Translations under genes and position numbers: made by a program
Notes under the pieces: model-generated
Databases searched by the model: none
The model's input: only the letters and a program-made list of their open reading frames with translations
Told to the model about the DNA's origin: nothing
Shown: positions 15,100 through 64,000 of the stretch, piece after piece
Numbering within the stretch: position 1 is the stretch's first letter
How the letters are laid out: each line of letters opens with the position of its first letter
Origin: Engraulis encrasicolus
Lineage: Eukaryota; Chordata; Actinopteri; Clupeiformes; Engraulidae
DNA length: 64,000 nucleotides
Assembly (NCBI RefSeq): GCF_034702125.1
Contig: NC_085860.1
Coordinates: 16,361,664-16,425,663, forward strand
Reading direction: 5' to 3'

Positions 15100-16900
15100 C
15101 TGCCATGGCACTAGGTGCTATAGTGCAAAATACAGAATAGGAGAAAAAGGCGAGGATGGATGGAGGGGGAAAAAAAGAGATAGAAATTGGGAAGTTGGAG
15201 ATGGGGGTAATTTGCAACCTAATGGTGGCTACGCTCCAATTCAGGCCGTCTTGTCCAGAGCAGTCACAGTTCTGCTCAGGTGTCCTTTGCAGTAATTTTC
15301 CTTCAGCGAGGACACACGACACACAAATGCTCCCAGCTTTTAAAAGCTAAGATTTGGTGATAATGGCATGGCAGGGGAAAATGCTTTGGACAAATGGCTT
15401 ATTGAGAGAGAGAGGGATCTGGAGCTGCTTATTTCCACGTGCTCATTCATTCGGTTTCATCAAGCCACACGGGAGGAAAAAATCTTTATCTTCTTTGTTG
15501 CATTACACACCTTTCTCTCTTTTTCTCCCTCTGTCGGCCACTCTTTTTTCACACTGCCATTCTTTGTGGTAGGAAAAAAAAAAAACCACGAGAGTGGAAA
15601 ATGAAGATGGCGAGGTGGTGGTGAGGACTACCCGGATACTGGTTGGTGACAGTGTGCTGGTGCCAGATTCACTGCTGCTCAAAGTTGGACGACCGACGGC
15701 TCTGTTTAATTCTGAGTGCGAGACTGACAGCTTAACACTTGGCATGTCAATCAAAAGGCTTTCTGCTGAATGCATGGCCTGAGACAGTTGTCAACCGTCC
15801 ACAAAGATTCCAATCACCACTCCAAAAAACACAAAGATTTGGGCTTATTTTCTTGTTCCAGTGTGTATGAAAAACAAAGCTGAAACCACAATGATAAAGC
15901 CATTTAGTGGCCCACGATTAGAAAATTAGAATTTGAATTAAAGTTGTCATGGGTTTTTTTTTAAAACCATTTATGAAGTACGGTCATTTATTATCAATCC
16001 ATTGTTATTTTCTGTCTGTCACAGATGTAATCAACTGAAATACTGAGGGCCACTTGCAATACATTTCGAGGAGATTGTAGCCACACAGCTTTTTGTTCTT
16101 TTGTTCATGCTCCAACTGTTTTCCTGAACGCTCATGAGAAAACAAATGTATGAAATGAAATTAGAAAGATATCTACAACTCATCTTTTGGCAGATATTGC
16201 ATTAACTCTTTGATAGGGTCCATTGGAGAACAGTGGCTGTTAAAAGAAGAAAAGAAGACCATTTCATTTTATATAATTTATTGTCTTTCTGCTCAAACAT
16301 CCATTTGGTATACTGAAGAGGCAATATATAGGTCATTTTCCGCTGGTAAAAAATACAGGATGAATAAACAAAGGCACTTGAATCACAAGGTTGATGTCGC
16401 ATGAAACTCTAAAGCCTTATGCATGCAACGGTGAAACATTTAAAGCAGTCACACACATAGTTCATTATTCTTTCCATACATAATTTGTTTCAAACCAAAA
16501 TATTTGTTTTCACTTTTACTAAATTATCAATACATTTCATTTTGATCAATCATGGAAAAAAACACATTTTCAAAACTGTAAATTGGTTCATATACCATGT
16601 GACAATTGTTTTAAGTTTTATAAAAACTGGGTGTCAAAGAAGTCAAACAGATGTGGAATTGAGCTTGGCACATGCATTTGTGGGCACATTAAATTAAGAT
16701 AGTGTTAGGATTCACCTAGACAGGTCACACCACTGACTAGGACATGGCTACCTGCCTGGTGTTGCATATGAAAAATGTATATTTACAGAAAAATAACAGT
16801 GATGATACAAATACAGTGTGATACAAAAATAATACGACCAACACATCAGTCTTGATATCAGTCTCACATTTTTTTCCCACCTTTCCTTTTGAGGAATGCG
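15100..16900. other. AT-rich downstream flank of parva
   Basis: Unique AT-rich sequence that may include the distal parva 3' UTR. No ORF with coding character and no recognised repeat. Confidence 0.5.
16277..16282 (-). terminator. candidate poly(A) signal for parva
   Basis: An AATAAA hexamer on the minus strand, about 1.35 kb beyond the parva stop codon. I saw no hexamer closer to the stop, but the region is AT-rich and chance matches are common, so this is tentative. Confidence 0.25.
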
Positions 16901-17059
16901 ATTGAAGAGTTTGAAAGAGGCAAACTTCTCCCAGCAGTAGTGGAGTAGCCTGGTCCTGACCATCCCATAATACTACCATTTCATTTCGTATTTATGGTCT
17001 GGCATTTGTTTGCTCTGAAGCGATTGTAGGAAGCAGGAATGCACTCAGTTATGGTTTGA

Positions 17060-17360
17060 AATTATTGGACACCTCTCACCCAATCGCTGGCAGTTACTCA
17101 ACAACAACATAGCGCAGACCAATGGCTCTGGCGCAGATGTGTATGTCATTGTCACGAGCGTCCTCCCCCTTTCGCCCCCACGTGGGGGGCGTATTCGATT
17201 ATTGGCTGTTTTCTGGGGGGGCGTTGCAATCAAAATTCTACTGCTCCAGGCACTCCACAGAGAAGCACGGCCAGACTACAGTAGTGGAGCCAATCCTTTG
17301 GCGGAAGTACGTAGGATGGCTCGCGAGGCTAGTAGTGGAGTACTGCTGCCAGAGCTGCTA
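17060..17360. promoter_or_regulatory. CpG/CCAAT/E-box patch downstream of parva
   Basis: A short GC-richer patch in the parva 3' UTR or just beyond. It carries a perfect 14-bp palindrome CCCCCACGTGGGGG (17175-17188) centred on an E-box, CCAAT on both strands (ATTGG at 17201 and CCAAT near 17290), and several CpGs. It is promoter- or enhancer-like by composition only. Confidence 0.25.
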
Positions 17361-17634
17361 GCTTGCTGTATTGCTGCTTATATTAATACACACTACATTA
17401 TTAAAAGGACTGCACACTAAAAAGAAGATAAATATGTGTCGGCATAATGGGCTCCACATATCAGGGGGGAATCCACTCAACACGGTTTGAATTACACCCT
17501 GCACTTAAGGTCCACCATCCCTCATCCATGCAAGATTTCACCAAAACACACAACAATAACAGAAAGGACACAGAAAGAAAACATGGTCTGGTCAGAATAA
17601 AAATAAAAGATATCTCCCAAGCAACTAGTAGTAT

Positions 17635-39740
<22,106 letters not shown>

Positions 39741-40140
39741 GGAACTTATACTTAAAAATACTTCGCCACCAGGCAAAAAAAGTGTTATTCCACAACTAAT
39801 GTTCGCCAATCTGATTTTTTCCCATGAAACGGAAGCGGAATTCCAGCTATTTGCCCAGCCTTCGACAACGAGATTCCCGTGCGTTTTCGCGTTCCTTGAA
39901 TACAAATCCCTCCCTCTTTAGGGAAAGTGGGCACTCGGTCGGGAGGGAGAATACACACGGAACAACCGTAACTCGGGCCATTCGTGAAGTCTTTACGAGA
40001 AAAACAGAAAAAAAATCACAATCAAAGTGAGACATCATTCTTGCTGGGCATGCATGATCTTGACTACTACGCAATTATAACTTTTACTTGACATGATATT
40101 GCTGCGTTTGAACAGACAGACCAGTAGAGGAACAACTCAG
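39741..40140 (-). promoter_or_regulatory. parva 5' UTR/promoter interval
   Basis: The roughly 400 bp between the parva start codon and the nearest mical2 poly(A) hexamer. It has more CpG dinucleotides than its surroundings, as around 39,870-39,990. No TATA box is evident. Because mical2 ends just beyond, the parva promoter must lie here or overlap the mical2 3' UTR. The role is inferred from position. Confidence 0.5.
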
Positions 40141-40149
40141 TTAAGGGTT

Positions 40150-40155
40150 TTTATT
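40150..40155 (-). terminator. candidate poly(A) signal for mical2
   Basis: AATAAA on the minus strand about 970 nt past the mical2 stop codon. A second AATAAA lies at 40194-40199. Use of either would end mical2 roughly 400 bp upstream of the parva start codon. Confidence 0.4.
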
Positions 40156-41125
40156 GAATAAATTACTGTTGTGATTAACACCATAGTGACCATTTTATTA
40201 TTATATTAAAACCAAATAACCCAAATGAAAAACAGAACAATATCATTTGGCAGTGTTTCAGACATAGGGAAATAAATAGACATCACAGAATAGGTTACAG
40301 TGGATTTGGTATTGCTGTTCAGCACATTCAGCAGAGTATTTCTACTAGTAAATTAGATTAACCGTAGTGGCAGAATATATTTCACAGCTCATTTTTAGAC
40401 TGATTTGCCAGGCTACAGAATTGTATTTATTGAAATGAACATCTGGTGCAATGAAACGAATGCAAAGGTAGAGGTCTCACTATTCTGCCATCCAATTGTT
40501 TAATTGGGCGAATAAAAAAAGGAATCAAAGACAAAGATATGATGTTAAGTACTTAACGGCCACAAGAAGAGTGCAACTCCGCAAGTGGTAAACCCACACC
40601 GTGAATAAACAGTGGTTTTGAACATTTGCCAACAAGCAAAATTAGTGTTTGGTAGAACATAACTTCATGAATTCACACAATTGAATCCACACAAATGTCA
40701 ATATTGCACATATTACAAGGAATTTTCGCACCCCAGTGTCATGAGAAGCCAGTGTAATGGATTTACCCTGATAGGCAGTAGTTAAAAAGTAATAGGACAG
40801 AAACCATCTTCCCTCAGACAGAGGAGCACACACACACCCGCACGCACACAGGCATATAAAAATCAACATGGACCGATAGCAAAAGTTTAAAACAGTACTA
40901 TGCACATCAATAAGGGAACAGGGAAGGTTGCTTTAAAAAAGAGATAAAATTCTAATTAATACAATAAAATGTGGAATCCTCCACCATATTTTAAAACTTT
41001 AGTCTCACTGGGTTAATCCCTCCAGTGATCGTTCCATTCAGTTCAAGTGAGCAGTCCATCACAGAGCTGGATGCAGCAGCAGGCAATGACTAGTTGTTTT
41101 TTTCTTTTAGATTTTTTGTTGTTGT
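40156..41125 (-). other. mical2 3' UTR (inferred)
   Basis: Sequence following the mical2 stop codon, AT-rich, with no ORF of note and several possible poly(A) hexamers toward 40,150-40,430. Its extent is inferred from the stop codon and the hexamers. Confidence 0.5.

Positions 41126-64000
<22,875 letters not shown>

Overview
This is vertebrate nuclear DNA, almost certainly from a ray-finned (teleost) fish. It shows small exons with canonical GT/AG junctions, very dense CA/GT and GA/CT microsatellites, tRNA-derived SINEs, a decayed Tc1-like element, hAT-type elements with 8-bp target duplications and many short palindromic DNA transposons. The species cannot be named from the window.

Two protein-coding genes were rebuilt by hand from splice sites and reading phase. 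Both lie on the minus strand in tandem, so they are read from right to left. (1) 64,000 down to 41,126: the 3' half of a MICAL-family gene, best called mical2. It contains the LIM domain, an alternative hydrophobic C-terminal exon, a long disordered Ser/Thr-rich exon and the C-terminal Rab-binding bMERB helices. Its 13 in-window exons on the long path keep phase throughout (2,529 coding nt, 842 residues plus stop). The FAD-monooxygenase and CH domains lie beyond the right edge. (2) 39,740 down to 17,635: a complete parva (alpha-parvin) gene of 13 coding exons (1,122 nt, 373 aa), including a 20-nt microexon. Only about 1.4 kb separates the mical2 stop codon from the parva start codon. The MICAL2-PARVA order and shared orientation match human 11p15, where TEAD1 comes next.

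1-17,000 has no coding exon that I can support. It holds microsatellites, some non-repetitive blocks that may be conserved regulatory DNA, nested DNA transposons near 13.1-13.9 kb, and a CpG-richer block at about 10.9-12.35 kb carrying a perfect 5' splice site on the minus strand. By synteny that block could be the promoter and first non-coding exon of tead1, which is inference only.

The two genes act in related cell biology. MICAL2 is an actin-regulating oxidoreductase with LIM and Rab-binding modules. Alpha-parvin is the actin-binding adaptor of the ILK-PINCH-parvin complex at integrin adhesions. I found no previously undescribed gene system. The most interesting signals are splicing and repeat architecture: microsatellites that abut or form the acceptor regions of several mical2 exons; a tandem duplication of the end of parva exon 12 with its splice donor next to a Tc1 insertion; a MITE interrupted by a SINE with an exact 7-bp target duplication; and a dual-use mical2 exon that either ends the protein or continues it.
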